Below are positions 1 through 8,785 of a stretch of 33,827 bases of DNA, in pieces. The stretch comes from a virus. The notes beneath the pieces were generated by a model that had not been told where the DNA came from, ran no database searches, and worked only from the letters and a program-made list of their open reading frames with translations. A program made the translations under genes and the position numbers. Numbering within the stretch: position 1 is the first letter of the stretch; every line of letters starts with the position of its first letter. Where the stretch lies: IMG/VR virus record IMGVR_UViG_3300048597_000644, positions 1 through 33,827 of that record; one strand, written 5' to 3'.

Positions 1-3000
1 ATGAATATCAGACTACCGCCACTAATCAGGTTTGCTGTCTGCGTGGACGGAAATCCGGTATCCCAGATTCTTGTGCCGGAAACTTGCGAAGACTTCACGG
101 TCGCTCCATACGACGAAGCGCGGGTCAAAGGCTTCTTGTTGGAGCAAGTCGAAAATGAGCGGAGTGTGTTGCTCGTTACAAATAGCGCAAAGCCTCGAGA
201 TGAATTCAATTATGTCATTCGAAAAGTCGGATTCGAACTGGATTCTGGTGCCGCTAGCGCAAATCTGAAGGACCTTCAATGGGAAAGGCACTCGCTTTTG
301 CCCACCCAGGGCCTTAACAAGCTATCGGACTATGAGGCAGTTGTTACCTCCGTGCGTGAATCCTGGGCTGGGAAGTTCGCGTACAGTGTCGAGGATCTAA
401 ATGTAGGCAAGCCCGGACTAAGGCCACCGCAGATTGGAGCGATACATGCAGCTCAATCCCACTTTACGGTACATCGTCATCCGGCGACCATTGTTCTTCC
501 AACCGGAACTGGCAAGACTGAAACCATGTTGTCAGTGTTGGTGGCTGAGCGATGCGAGCGGCTACTAGTTGTTGTGCCAACAGATGCATTACGAACGCAG
601 ATCTCGAACAAATTCCAGACTTTTGGTGTACTGAAGCAATTTGGCATCGTGTTGCCTGATGCCCAATTTCCTATTGTTGGCGTTCTTAAGCACAGATTCA
701 AAACTTCGAAGAATCTCAACTCATTCATTCGCAAATGCAATGTTGTAGTGGCAACTATGCCGCTGGTAGGCGGATGGGATCAAAAGACACACAAGCAACT
801 CGCGTCGTTATTCTCTCATCTGTTTATCGACGAGGCTCATCATCTAGGAGCGCCAAGCTGGGAGTATTTTCGGGAGGCATTTTCAGACTGTAAGATACTA
901 CAGTTTACGGCCACGCCATATCGTAACGATGGAAAGCTGATTGGCGGACAACCGATTTTTAATTACCCCCTTGCGCAGGCACAAAAAGACGGATACTTCA
1001 AACCAATTAATTTCAGGCCAGTCATTGAGTTTGATCCAAAGAAACGAGATCGTGCGATCGCTGAAGCTGCGGTCGAGCAACTTCGAAACGATCTCAAGAA
1101 GGGCCATATGCTTATGGCGCGCGTTCGAGATGTCCCCCGGGCACGCGAGGTATTTGAAATCTATGAAGAGTTTTCTGAGTTCAATCCAGTTCAGATTCAC
1201 ACTGGTCTCGGAGTACGAGAGCGTGAAGCAACTCGGCAAAAGATACTCAACAAAGAAGCACGGATTCTCGTCTGCGTCGACATGCTAGGCGAAGGTTTTG
1301 ACCTGCCCGAACTCAAAATCGCTGCTTTCCACGATATTCGTCAATCACTGCCTATAACACTTCAACTCGCAGGACGATTTACAAGGTCGCGACCGGACTT
1401 AGGCGACGCAACATTTATCGCAAACATCGCGGACGTTTCAGTAAAGGAAGAGCTGCGCAGGCTTTATCAACGTGACGTCGACTGGAACCAATTACTACCT
1501 TCGTATAGCGACGCTGCAATCGCGGAAGAGTTTGACCTCTGGGAGTTTCTCGGGGGGTTCAAGAAGTTTCCAAACGAGATTTCGCTTCAGAACGTGAATC
1601 CAGCTCTGAGTGCGGTGGCATATAAGACGAAATGCAAGGAGTGGTTGCCAGAGAATTTCGCAGTGGGGATACCAGGATATGAATCTCTTGATCGATCATA
1701 CTTCGATATCAACGCGAAGGAAGACACTCTGGTCGTACTGACGACGAAGCGCATTCCCTTGAAATGGGCGCAAATAGACGACATATACTCGTGGGATTGG
1801 CAGCTATACATTCTGTTCTGGGACCGAAGCAAAGAACTACTCTTCATCCACAATTCAAGTAACAGTGGTTTTTTTAAGGATCTAGCCAAGGCTGTTTGTG
1901 GCGATGAGGTCAAGATAGTTGGCGGTCCAGAGATATTCCGATGTCTGGCAACTGTGAACCGTCTTCGGCTAAATAATGTCGGACTTCTTGAACAATTAGG
2001 GCGGTTCATCCGATTCACGATGCGAGCTGGTTCCGATGTTGAAAGTGGTCTATCGGAGGCTCAAAGACAGCATGCAGTGAAGTCGAATCTTTTTGGAACG
2101 GGGTTTGAGAATGGACAGCGAACGAGTATTGGCTGCTCCTACAAGGGGCGTATATGGTCACATCAGACAACAAATCTGCGTGAGCTGAAACGTTGGTGCC
2201 AAGTAGTCGGATCAAAACTAGTCGATAAGTCTCTCGACCCAAATGTGGTTCTCGAAGGTACATTGCGACCAGAATCAGTTGCAACAAGACCAGATTCGAT
2301 GCCCATTGCCGTTGACTGGCCCGATTTCATACTGCGAGATATGAATCGACCTCTCCAGTTCAGGCTCGGAAAGAGGGAGGCTTATTTTCAAGATCTAGAC
2401 TTGTCAGTCAAAGACCCGGACGAGAAAGGTGAATTGAAAATCATTCTATCGACGAGAACCGACAAGGCTGTTGTCGGTCTCGAATTGTTTAAGAGCGGCG
2501 ACTCCGCTGATTTTCGTTTCGTTCCGAAAGTGGGAGCAGCGTACGTCTCGCACGGGGACGATGAACAGACCCTAGAAAGTTTTTTCACAGAGAATCCGCC
2601 GACCATTTGGTTCGCCGATGGGACTTCGCTTTGCGGAAGCGAATTGGTTCAACTTCCGAAGAAGCCAAATCCTTTTCCGAAAAAGCTTATCGAAACGTGG
2701 GATTGGAATGGAGTGGATATTACCAAGGAGTCGCAGGGCATCGAGCGTCAAAAAGATTCGATTCAGTATTACGTTATCAACAGGTTGAAGAATCGCAAAC
2801 TAACGGTTTTATTCGACGACGATGATAGCGGTGAGTCAGCCGACGTTGTTGCCATCGTCGAGCGAAAGTCCGCGATTGACGTTGAGTTCTACCACTGCAA
2901 GTTTTCTTCTGACGCTAAGCCAGGTGCGAGAATAGATGATTTGTATGCCGTTTGCGGCCAGGCTCAGAAAAGCGTTCGATGGATGGAGCAACCAACTGAC

Positions 3001-3261
3001 CTTTTTACTCATCTACTAAAGAGAGAACCGCGGGAATACAAAGGAAAAACCGGCACACGATTCGAAGTTGGCAGCGATGACGACTTATGGCGAATAAGGG
3101 AAAAGAGTCGCCGGACCCGGGTTAATCTGAAAATCTCCATTGTGCAGCCTGGAGTCTCAAAAGCAAAAGTCTCTCGGAGCCAGCTTGAGCTTTTAAGCGT
3201 AACTGAGAACTATCTGAAAGAAACCTTTATGGTTTCCTTCAGTGCTATTACCAGTGAATAG
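1..3261 (+). CDS. SF2 DEAH-box helicase, probable defence/restriction type
   Basis: An ATP-dependent nucleic-acid translocase or helicase of superfamily 2. Visible motifs are Walker A TGTGKT at residues 168-173, the DEAH box (IDEAHH) at 277-280, motif III FTATPYR near 302, and motifs V/VI in the segment ending QLAGRFTRSR near 455-465. The C-terminal third has D-rich and YHCK elements around residues 938-970 (DVVAIV, then EFYHCKF, then DDLYAVCGQAQKS) that could be a degenerate PD-(D/E)xK nuclease core; this is an inference. At 1086 aa it is longer than a bare helicase and matches multi-domain restriction or anti-phage helicases. The ORF begins at base 1 with ATG, so an upstream extension cannot be excluded. 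It is followed by a terminator-like hairpin and faces the convergent integration operon, so it is probably a stand-alone unit at the element's edge. Confidence 0.8.
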   Translation: MNIRLPPLIRFAVCVDGNPVSQILVPETCEDFTVAPYDEARVKGFLLEQVENERSVLLVTNSAKPRDEFNYVIRKVGFELDSGAASANLKDLQWERHSLLPTQGLNKLSDYEAVVTSVRESWAGKFAYSVEDLNVGKPGLRPPQIGAIHAAQSHFTVHRHPATIVLPTGTGKTETMLSVLVAERCERLLVVVPTDALRTQISNKFQTFGVLKQFGIVLPDAQFPIVGVLKHRFKTSKNLNSFIRKCNVVVATMPLVGGWDQKTHKQLASLFSHLFIDEAHHLGAPSWEYFREAFSDCKILQFTATPYRNDGKLIGGQPIFNYPLAQAQKDGYFKPINFRPVIEFDPKKRDRAIAEAAVEQLRNDLKKGHMLMARVRDVPRAREVFEIYEEFSEFNPVQIHTGLGVREREATRQKILNKEARILVCVDMLGEGFDLPELKIAAFHDIRQSLPITLQLAGRFTRSRPDLGDATFIANIADVSVKEELRRLYQRDVDWNQLLPSYSDAAIAEEFDLWEFLGGFKKFPNEISLQNVNPALSAVAYKTKCKEWLPENFAVGIPGYESLDRSYFDINAKEDTLVVLTTKRIPLKWAQIDDIYSWDWQLYILFWDRSKELLFIHNSSNSGFFKDLAKAVCGDEVKIVGGPEIFRCLATVNRLRLNNVGLLEQLGRFIRFTMRAGSDVESGLSEAQRQHAVKSNLFGTGFENGQRTSIGCSYKGRIWSHQTTNLRELKRWCQVVGSKLVDKSLDPNVVLEGTLRPESVATRPDSMPIAVDWPDFILRDMNRPLQFRLGKREAYFQDLDLSVKDPDEKGELKIILSTRTDKAVVGLELFKSGDSADFRFVPKVGAAYVSHGDDEQTLESFFTENPPTIWFADGTSLCGSELVQLPKKPNPFPKKLIETWDWNGVDITKESQGIERQKDSIQYYVINRLKNRKLTVLFDDDDSGESADVVAIVERKSAIDVEFYHCKFSSDAKPGARIDDLYAVCGQAQKSVRWMEQPTDLFTHLLKREPREYKGKTGTRFEVGSDDDLWRIREKSRRTRVNLKISIVQPGVSKAKVSRSQLELLSVTENYLKETFMVSFSAITSE

Positions 3262-3266
3262 CATTT

Positions 3267-3287
3267 GCGGCGAAAGCAGCCGCTTTT
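3267..3287 (+). terminator. Rho-independent-type terminator of the helicase gene
   Basis: GCGGC, a seven-base loop, GCCGC, then TTTT, starting five bases after the stop codon of the helicase gene. The stem is short but GC-pure and the U-run is directly attached. Confidence 0.55.
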
Positions 3288-3388
3288 AGTGAGTCAGTTA
3301 GTTTGAAGTTCCCCAAGATTTGTAGGCCGTGAGTCACAATATGTCATGACCGAGCGATTCGACAGCTACTCTCTTCTATGTGGGAACC

Positions 3389-3790
3389 TCACTTAATCGT
3401 TTGCCTTATCAGCCGCTTCCACATTATCCGCTGCTTTTCCCAGTTTGGCATGATAGCGATTGTACGCACTTCGCGTTCGCGGAATCGTGGGACAGGGTCA
3501 GTGGTTGGTTCGAGGTCAAGGATCGCTTGCTGGATATCGGGGGCGAGGTTGGTGAGGTTGATGATCTGCGTTACGCGGGCGCGGGTGATTCCGGCGACAC
3601 GGGCGATCTCGGCTTGGTCTTTGACTTGGCCGGTGGCGAGTAAATGTTCCAGTCGAATGGCCAACGCCATAAGCTTGGTGATGTGAGGAAGCTTGGCCGG
3701 CGCACTTGGCATCTTGGGCCTTGGGACACCGACGCGTTTTCGACCATGCGAGGAAGCACTGGTTTCAAACTTGGCTTTCATGTGGCTCAT
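3389..3790 (-). CDS. HTH (KorB/ParB-like) DNA-binding protein
   Basis: A 133-aa basic protein with a helix-turn-helix in its middle (QAEIARVAGITRARVTQIIN, about residues 59-78) followed by a short helix LAPDIQQAIL, the arrangement seen in KorB/ParB-type HTH domains. Its ATG overlaps the stop of the serine recombinase gene by four bases (ATGA), so the two are probably translationally coupled; a second in-frame ATG lies three codons later. Small HTH proteins downstream of serine recombinases may act as directionality or repressor factors, but nothing in the sequence proves that role. It is the last gene of the four-gene minus-strand operon and ends about 130 bases from the convergent helicase gene. 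Confidence 0.75.
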   Translation of the reverse strand: MSHMKAKFETSASSHGRKRVGVPRPKMPSAPAKLPHITKLMALAIRLEHLLATGQVKDQAEIARVAGITRARVTQIINLTNLAPDIQQAILDLEPTTDPVPRFREREVRTIAIMPNWEKQRIMWKRLIRQTIK

Positions 3791-5367
3791 GATTTCTTGG
3801 TTTCTTCGTTGTTAGGGTTGTTGGTTGCGAATGACTTTAGCCCGAGCGGGCTAAGCGTTATCGATAGCGTGCTGTCGGTGGGGTCGTGGTCGATGTTTGC
3901 TACCAACTGTGACATCAGTCGGCTTCGTTCGCCCATCGTGAGATGCTCCCACAATCCCTCGAGATTCTTGATCGCCTTCAGGATGGTTTGTCGGTCTGGA
4001 GTACCAGCTTGGATCTTCGCGAGTTGATCTTGCAGATCATTGCGCCGGCGGAGGTCGCGAGTCTGTTGTTCCGTGAGTGATGCAAGCGAGTCGAGACGTT
4101 TGACTTCGCGAGCATCGTCACTAGTGGGAATCGCGAAGGCTTCAATCGCTCGCTCGAGGTTGACCAAGCTTTCATTCAGTAGGGAAAGCTCTTTCCGAAT
4201 CGCGTCCCCTTTATCGTTAATGGTCCGGCTGACGCGGTGGCAAGTTTCATTGAGAAGTGATTCGTCAATTGTGAGCGATTGGAGCTGTGCAACGACGAAG
4301 CGTTCGACCTCCTCCGCTGGCAACGAAGGCCTGGGGCAGGTTTTGTGGCCGCGTTTCGTTGCCTTATTGCAGACGTAGTAGCGATATCGCTTGCCGCGCC
4401 CGCTGCCACCGCTGGTCGAATGCGTCATCATCGAATCGCAGGCGGAGCAACGCAGCAAGCCAGCTAGCACCCCTGGTGATTTTCCGTGGATGCGATCTCC
4501 CAAGTTGACACGGTTGGCATTGAGCTTCTTCTTTACAGCCGCAAACACAGCCGGATCAACGATCGCCTGGTGTTCGCCTTCGTACATTTCATCATGGTAG
4601 GTGACCTTGCCGAGATAGATCGGATTGGTCAATAAAGCATGGAGCGTCGTCTTGTAAAATTGGCCGCCACCTAGCTGCTTGTCTGTCTTCGTAACCCAAC
4701 TCTTTGCTCGCCAACCGCGGGCTTCGATCGCCTCAAGTGTTCCGATGAGCCCCTCGCACTCAAGATACAGATCGAAGATTTGCCGGACGCGTTCTGCCTC
4801 TAGTTCGTTGACGATCAGCTTCTTGGTTGCTCGATCGATATCGTAACCCAGTATTGGCCGGCCGCCGATGTACTTGCCCTTGCGTCTTGCGGCTGACATC
4901 TTGTCGCGAGTTCGTTCGCTGATGATCTCGCGTTCGAATTGTGCGAAAGAAAGCAGGATGTTCAGCGTCAATCGGCCCATACTAGAGGTTGTGTTGAACT
5001 GCTGCGTTACGGACACGAAGGAGACGCCCGATTTGTCGAACGTGTCCATGATGCGCGAAAAGTCCATCAACGAACGGCTGAGTCGGTCGACCTTGTAAAC
5101 CACAATGCAGTCGATCATGCCGGCCTTGATATCCTCCAGCAATTGCTTCAGCGCTGGGCGTTCCATGTTGCCACCCGTGAAGCCACCGTCATCGTATCGC
5201 TTGTCGATCTCTACCCAACCTTCATGGCGTTGGCTGGCAATGTACGAAGAGCATGACTCGCGCTGAGCATCGAGCGAGTTGAACTCTTGCTCTAAACCCT
5301 CTGTTGTGGATTTGCGGGTGTAGATAGCGCACCGAATCTCCTTGGTTCTCTTGTTAGTATCGATCAT
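3787..5367 (-). CDS. Large serine recombinase (phage integrase)
   Basis: A 526-aa large serine recombinase that would catalyse site-specific integration and excision through a 5'-phosphoserine intermediate. The N-terminal resolvase domain has the catalytic serine in IYTRKSTTEG (Ser20), with the family motifs LDAQRESC, DDGGFTGGNMERP and VVYKVDRLSR. The recombinase domain follows (GGRPILGYD to about residue 280), then a zinc ribbon with CSAC (about 310) and later Cys residues in YYVCNK and KTCPRP, then a coiled-coil-like C-terminus. The ATG at 5367 overlaps the end of the DUF2924 gene by four bases. Length and domain order are normal and no frameshift is visible. It is the best evidence that this region is an integrated element; the att sites were not found. 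Confidence 0.95.
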   Translation of the reverse strand: MIDTNKRTKEIRCAIYTRKSTTEGLEQEFNSLDAQRESCSSYIASQRHEGWVEIDKRYDDGGFTGGNMERPALKQLLEDIKAGMIDCIVVYKVDRLSRSLMDFSRIMDTFDKSGVSFVSVTQQFNTTSSMGRLTLNILLSFAQFEREIISERTRDKMSAARRKGKYIGGRPILGYDIDRATKKLIVNELEAERVRQIFDLYLECEGLIGTLEAIEARGWRAKSWVTKTDKQLGGGQFYKTTLHALLTNPIYLGKVTYHDEMYEGEHQAIVDPAVFAAVKKKLNANRVNLGDRIHGKSPGVLAGLLRCSACDSMMTHSTSGGSGRGKRYRYYVCNKATKRGHKTCPRPSLPAEEVERFVVAQLQSLTIDESLLNETCHRVSRTINDKGDAIRKELSLLNESLVNLERAIEAFAIPTSDDAREVKRLDSLASLTEQQTRDLRRRNDLQDQLAKIQAGTPDRQTILKAIKNLEGLWEHLTMGERSRLMSQLVANIDHDPTDSTLSITLSPLGLKSFATNNPNNEETKKS

Positions 5368-5864
5368 CGGGCTAGCTCCTTCTTGCCCTTCAATCCGAAG
5401 AACGTGAAGCCATTTACGTGCGAACCGGAGATCGCCTTCGCCACGGCTGACAGAGTGCTGTACGTCGTACCGTTGAACTCAAAAGTACTCTCGCCAACAT
5501 GAACAACGAGCTTTTGACCCTTGTAGGTTTTGTGCAATTGATCTCCTGCGGGCGGCAACCGGGGGTCACGACCAGGATCAATCACGGTCGTTTGCTCGCA
5601 TGCAAGCGATATCTGATCGGTGAATGATTGCGGTGGTCGCTTACGCAGATCGGCATCATCGGCCATTGCTAATGCACGTTGTCTCACTCGCTCGGGTAGA
5701 CCTCCTTGCTCGTTAGCTTGCAACCGCCACGCGATCTTCTTGATCATCCAATCGCGATTGCGGCTACGTGGTGGCTCGAGACAAACAGTCTCGAAGTACT
5801 CTTGAAGTGCAGCGGTCGCCATACTCTTCATGCGCGCGACCTCCTGCTTGATGTTGAGGCTCAT
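5364..5864 (-). CDS. DUF2924 family protein
   Basis: A 166-aa protein of the DUF2924 family. The N-terminal half has a basic helical segment (RSRNRDWMIKKIAWRLQ). The C-terminal half carries the family signature LPPAGDQLHKTYKGQKLVVHV followed by FEFNGTTYSTLSAVAKAISG and HVNGFTFFGL. The family is commonly found next to large serine recombinases in phages and genomic islands; its biochemical role is unknown and an accessory role in recombination is only a guess from gene neighbourhood. It overlaps the recombinase start by four bases, consistent with one transcript and coupled translation. Confidence 0.88.
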   Translation of the reverse strand: MSLNIKQEVARMKSMATAALQEYFETVCLEPPRSRNRDWMIKKIAWRLQANEQGGLPERVRQRALAMADDADLRKRPPQSFTDQISLACEQTTVIDPGRDPRLPPAGDQLHKTYKGQKLVVHVGESTFEFNGTTYSTLSAVAKAISGSHVNGFTFFGLKGKKELAR

Positions 5865-5941
5865 ACGTCCCTCCGTTGTAAATGGTCTTGTTGGTGGTTT
5901 CTCGCGGCGCGTTTACCGCCGGTCACAGAGAGCGATAGTTC

Positions 5942-6157
5942 TCAAGAATCCTCAAGCCCATCGTCGGAAGTTTCTGGCTTAACTGATTCCGAATCCAGTT
6001 TGCCCTGCGAGTTCTGCTGCAAGAGGGCTCGCACGACTCCGATCGCCAACAATTGCGCAATCTCAACTAGTCCTTGTTCGATGCTAACTTGTGCCAGTTC
6101 AGAGGGTTGCCTCATTCGTTTCATCCACTTCCGCGTTAAGTATTTGAAGCCAGGCAT
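5942..6157 (-). CDS. Small hypothetical protein, first gene of integration operon
   Basis: A 71-aa protein with a basic N-terminus (KYLTRKWMKRMRQP), a central hydrophobic helix (LVEIAQLLAIGVVRALLQQ) and an acidic tail. No family was recognised. The ATG at 6157 is preceded by AGGTAGAG, a reasonable ribosome binding site; in-frame ATGs at residues 12 and 15 are alternatives. It precedes the DUF2924 gene by 77 bases in the same direction and its start lies 23 bases downstream of one copy of the CCGGGTATTCC motif, which supports it as a real first gene of the operon. Confidence 0.6.
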   Translation of the reverse strand: MPGFKYLTRKWMKRMRQPSELAQVSIEQGLVEIAQLLAIGVVRALLQQNSQGKLDSESVKPETSDDGLEDS

Positions 6158-6180
6158 CTCTACCTGTTAAATCGCTTTCT

Positions 6181-6201
6181 CCTACCTGTTGGAATACCCG
6201 G
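6181..6201 (-). promoter_or_regulatory. CCGGGTATTCC motif, copy 1
   Basis: On the minus strand this reads CCGGGTATTCCAACAGGTAG. The same sequence, with one or two changes, occurs at 9896 and 29507 on the plus strand, each time just upstream of a small phage gene. Here it lies 23 bases upstream of the first ATG of the integration operon. It could be a promoter, operator or leader element. Confidence 0.5.
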
Positions 6202-6333
6202 CTGGACGCAGAATTGACGGACCAAAGGCGAATCTTTCTCGAGTCGTTGTTAACGGACGGCAAGTTCAAGAATATTTTCCGATTCCAAAAAGCTGTGACC
6301 AAAGGTGTCAAACGCGTGTGAATGATAGCTCTC

Positions 6334-6455
6334 GCGATTGGCAGTGGCTTGGCCTGGATGGAATCACATAGGACAACGGTCATGGACTGGCGGATGGGAT
6401 GCCCACGCTAGGAGTTTTGCACGGTGGAAGCCGTAGGCTGGCCACTGCCAATCGC
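6334..6455. repeat. 14-bp inverted repeat in a gene-free stretch
   Basis: GCGATTGGCAGTGG at 6334-6347 is exactly complementary to CCACTGCCAATCGC at 6442-6455, with 94 bases between. A smaller hairpin, ACGG/CCGT, lies inside near 6421-6434. The stretch 6158-6540 holds no convincing gene. It separates the minus-strand integration operon from the plus-strand gene pair and so must contain their promoters; the repeat could be a structured RNA or a protein-binding site such as an integrase or repressor region. Confidence 0.4.
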
Positions 6456-6540
6456 ATTTGTTTGCGTCAGTCGGTTGGATCGCTTGACGTTTTGATCAAT
6501 GAAGGATTGCTATGAAGTACTGATTTTCAAGGTTTACATC

Positions 6541-7728
6541 ATGACCGCTGTTCGACTTCCGCGTTTATCGCGCCCCGGTGTTTTGGAATCGATCGCTCCC
6601 AAGCGATTGTTCGAACTACTCCATCCTTACGCCGATTTCTTCGCAAATCGGTCTATCCCGATCGAAGCACCTGATTCGATCGATTGCCAAGCGGTCATTC
6701 GTGAGATAACCAAAGCGGATCGCGAGACGCCAGCGGACCTGCTGGACGCGATCTGCCTTATCGATGAACTAGCCAACACCGTCGCCATTGAGCTGTTGCT
6801 CGATCGAATTCCCGCTCACACATTGGGAATCCAGCCCAGTGGCAAGCACTCAGCAGCAGATATCGTCACAGCGGCGTGGCTGTCCAACCCAGAGAAGCTT
6901 GTCCAAACACATGCACTTTCTCGAATCAAGCGTGTTCGCTCGTACGACTATTTCCAAGCGAGCCAAACCACTGCTCCGAAGTTCGTGACCCCCGCAGAGG
7001 AGACGCTTGAGCAACTGGAACGCGACATCGATTCCTGGCATGTAGAGCGTTTCCGCGCCCAAGGAACAAGGGTTGAAGTCTTTGAAAATGCCGATGAAGT
7101 CGAATTCTCCATCATGCACGGTAGCCTCTTTCGACGTCAGCGAATCGTAGAGAACGGACGATTCGGATTTCAATCGTTCTGGCCTGTGCAAAGCGCATCG
7201 GCGATCTACAACCGCGAGTTTGGGGAGTTGCGGATCAATGCTAAGACCGGCAAGGAGAAAGCGTTGTATTGCCGGCTCCTGGGCAAACACATGTTTGGTA
7301 ACGAACACCTGTTTCCAACTGGCATTAAATACACACTTGATCCTCTTCGCGAGTTTGAATTCGATGCGCTGGCACCCGGTGGCATCGAGGGCATCAGCGA
7401 TGTTCGAATGATCGAATTGTGGCTTGGTGATCCAGATGATCGTTACGGTGTGACTACCATTCGCAAAGGTGACGACCTACTAGATTGGGCGCAAGCGAAG
7501 AAGAAAAACATTCGCCTTGAAAGACGTTTGATCTCCGCAACCTTCAAGATGGAGCTAGAGGGCCGAAAAAGCGAACTCGCAATTACTGTCCGCCCACCGA
7601 ATGTTGCCATCTACAGCCGCGGGCGAGTTTCTGCGACCATTGAAGATTGGCTGACCCAGCGTGGATTCATCATCTCGAAGCAAGCTCCAAGGAGGACTCG
7701 TCATGAGCCAGCCCTGGCAAGCACTTGA
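6541..7728 (+). CDS. Hypothetical protein (395 aa)
   Basis: Not recognised as a known family. The protein is predicted soluble, with no signal peptide or membrane segment. The N-terminal half is helical (KRLFELLHPYADFFANR, LLDAICLIDELANTVAIELL). The C-terminal half looks beta-rich and basic, with FRRQRIVENGRFGFQSFWPV and RLERRLISATFKMELEGRK, then a terminal helix IEDWLTQRGF. The chosen ATG at 6541 gives MTAVRLPRL; an in-frame ATG at 6499 would add 14 residues. The 3' end overlaps the next gene by 26 bases, so the two form one unit. The C-terminus resembles a nucleic-acid or sensor domain only in a general way, and no function is claimed. Confidence 0.75.
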   Translation: MTAVRLPRLSRPGVLESIAPKRLFELLHPYADFFANRSIPIEAPDSIDCQAVIREITKADRETPADLLDAICLIDELANTVAIELLLDRIPAHTLGIQPSGKHSAADIVTAAWLSNPEKLVQTHALSRIKRVRSYDYFQASQTTAPKFVTPAEETLEQLERDIDSWHVERFRAQGTRVEVFENADEVEFSIMHGSLFRRQRIVENGRFGFQSFWPVQSASAIYNREFGELRINAKTGKEKALYCRLLGKHMFGNEHLFPTGIKYTLDPLREFEFDALAPGGIEGISDVRMIELWLGDPDDRYGVTTIRKGDDLLDWAQAKKKNIRLERRLISATFKMELEGRKSELAITVRPPNVAIYSRGRVSATIEDWLTQRGFIISKQAPRRTRHEPALAST

Positions 7729-8785
7729 GCAGCTTAATGATGTGGCGACATCGCACTTGAGTTGGCGGCTGATGCTCGGCGATGCTTTTGATTTGCACTG
7801 TGATTTCCTCGTGCCGATCAAAGACTTGGCAGCGGCGCTGCCAGTTCCCAATCGTCCATACGAGTGGTTGGAAATTGTCGAGGTCGAGGATGGTGTCTTC
7901 GAAGGCTTCAACGAGAAGACCGAGGAGTACGTGCCCGTCGATCGCCGCGACATCGTTTGCTACGAGTTCAGCTTCAGCAAGTTGGCCGGGGAGCTTGCTT
8001 CGCTAGTCGGCTTTGAAGTGGCATTCGAACGGCTCGGAGGCCCGATGTATCGATACAGGCTTGGTCACTACGGGAATCCCAATGGATCTGGGTTCTCGTT
8101 GTTCCTGGCCAAAGTCAGCGATCCTTGCCGGCTAGATTGGTGCATCGATGCGTTCTTGGCAGAGTTTCAGCGACCGTTCGTTTTGTTTCTCACATCCAAA
8201 CGGATGCTGAGTAGCCGCAACGAGACGATGTTGGACTCGAGAGGCACTCTTGTGGTTCCGCTCGCTCAATCATTGTTGTTCAGCGATGGCGAGTGGTGCC
8301 TATCGCCCTGGGCGCGTCAACAGTTAGTTGCGTTCCGTGATCGACTGATGCCACCTGCCAAAACCGTGACTGGACGATTCCCAACTCCCAGTGGTAGCCG
8401 CTGGAGCGATGTGGAGATGCGTTTCAGCGACACCGAGAAGATCAGCGTAACCATCCGCGACCAGCGGCAAGTGTTGACGTACTCTCAACTTGGCTTGGTT
8501 GATTCGCGAAGTGGTAAGCCAAGCAAACAGTGGGAGCTTCTCCTAAAGTTTGCGAGAGAACATGGCATGATGACATGGCTCTCTCCTGACGCCTGCCGAA
8601 AGAATCGCAAGCAGCGAGAATTACTTAACAAGTCGCTTCAACAGTTCTTTGACATCGAGGGCGAGCCAATTGAGCTCACCGACGATAGAAAGGGCTGGAG
8701 ATGCGTTTTCAAATTGCATCCCGAGGACTGGGAGCACTCGTTCTCTTCAGCGAATCAACCAAATCGTCAACAAGACGAATGGTGA
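7703..8785 (+). CDS. Hypothetical protein (360 aa)
   Basis: Not recognised. The start at 7703 follows a strong GGAGG at 7691-7695 and lies inside the end of the preceding gene, so the pair is probably co-translated. The N-terminal 200 residues have alternating hydrophobic strands (WLEIVEVEDGVFEGF, RDIVCYEFSFSKLAGELASLVGFE, RPFVLFLTSKRML), suggesting an alpha/beta fold. The C-terminal part is basic (CRKNRKQRELLNKSLQQFF) and could contact nucleic acid. It ends tail-to-tail with, and overlaps by 39 bases, the small minus-strand gene at 8747-8995. The pairing with the preceding ORFan suggests a two-component function. Confidence 0.78.
   Translation: MSQPWQALEQLNDVATSHLSWRLMLGDAFDLHCDFLVPIKDLAAALPVPNRPYEWLEIVEVEDGVFEGFNEKTEEYVPVDRRDIVCYEFSFSKLAGELASLVGFEVAFERLGGPMYRYRLGHYGNPNGSGFSLFLAKVSDPCRLDWCIDAFLAEFQRPFVLFLTSKRMLSSRNETMLDSRGTLVVPLAQSLLFSDGEWCLSPWARQQLVAFRDRLMPPAKTVTGRFPTPSGSRWSDVEMRFSDTEKISVTIRDQRQVLTYSQLGLVDSRSGKPSKQWELLLKFAREHGMMTWLSPDACRKNRKQRELLNKSLQQFFDIEGEPIELTDDRKGWRCVFKLHPEDWEHSFSSANQPNRQQDEW

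Noticed and set aside
3262-3388. A left attachment site of the element
   Set aside because: No repeat pair could be matched inside the window; the other end of the element is not included.
6099-6383. A 94-residue minus ORF upstream of the integration operon
   Set aside because: It overlaps the CCGGGTATTCC motif and the start of the 71-aa gene, and its sequence has no protein-like features.
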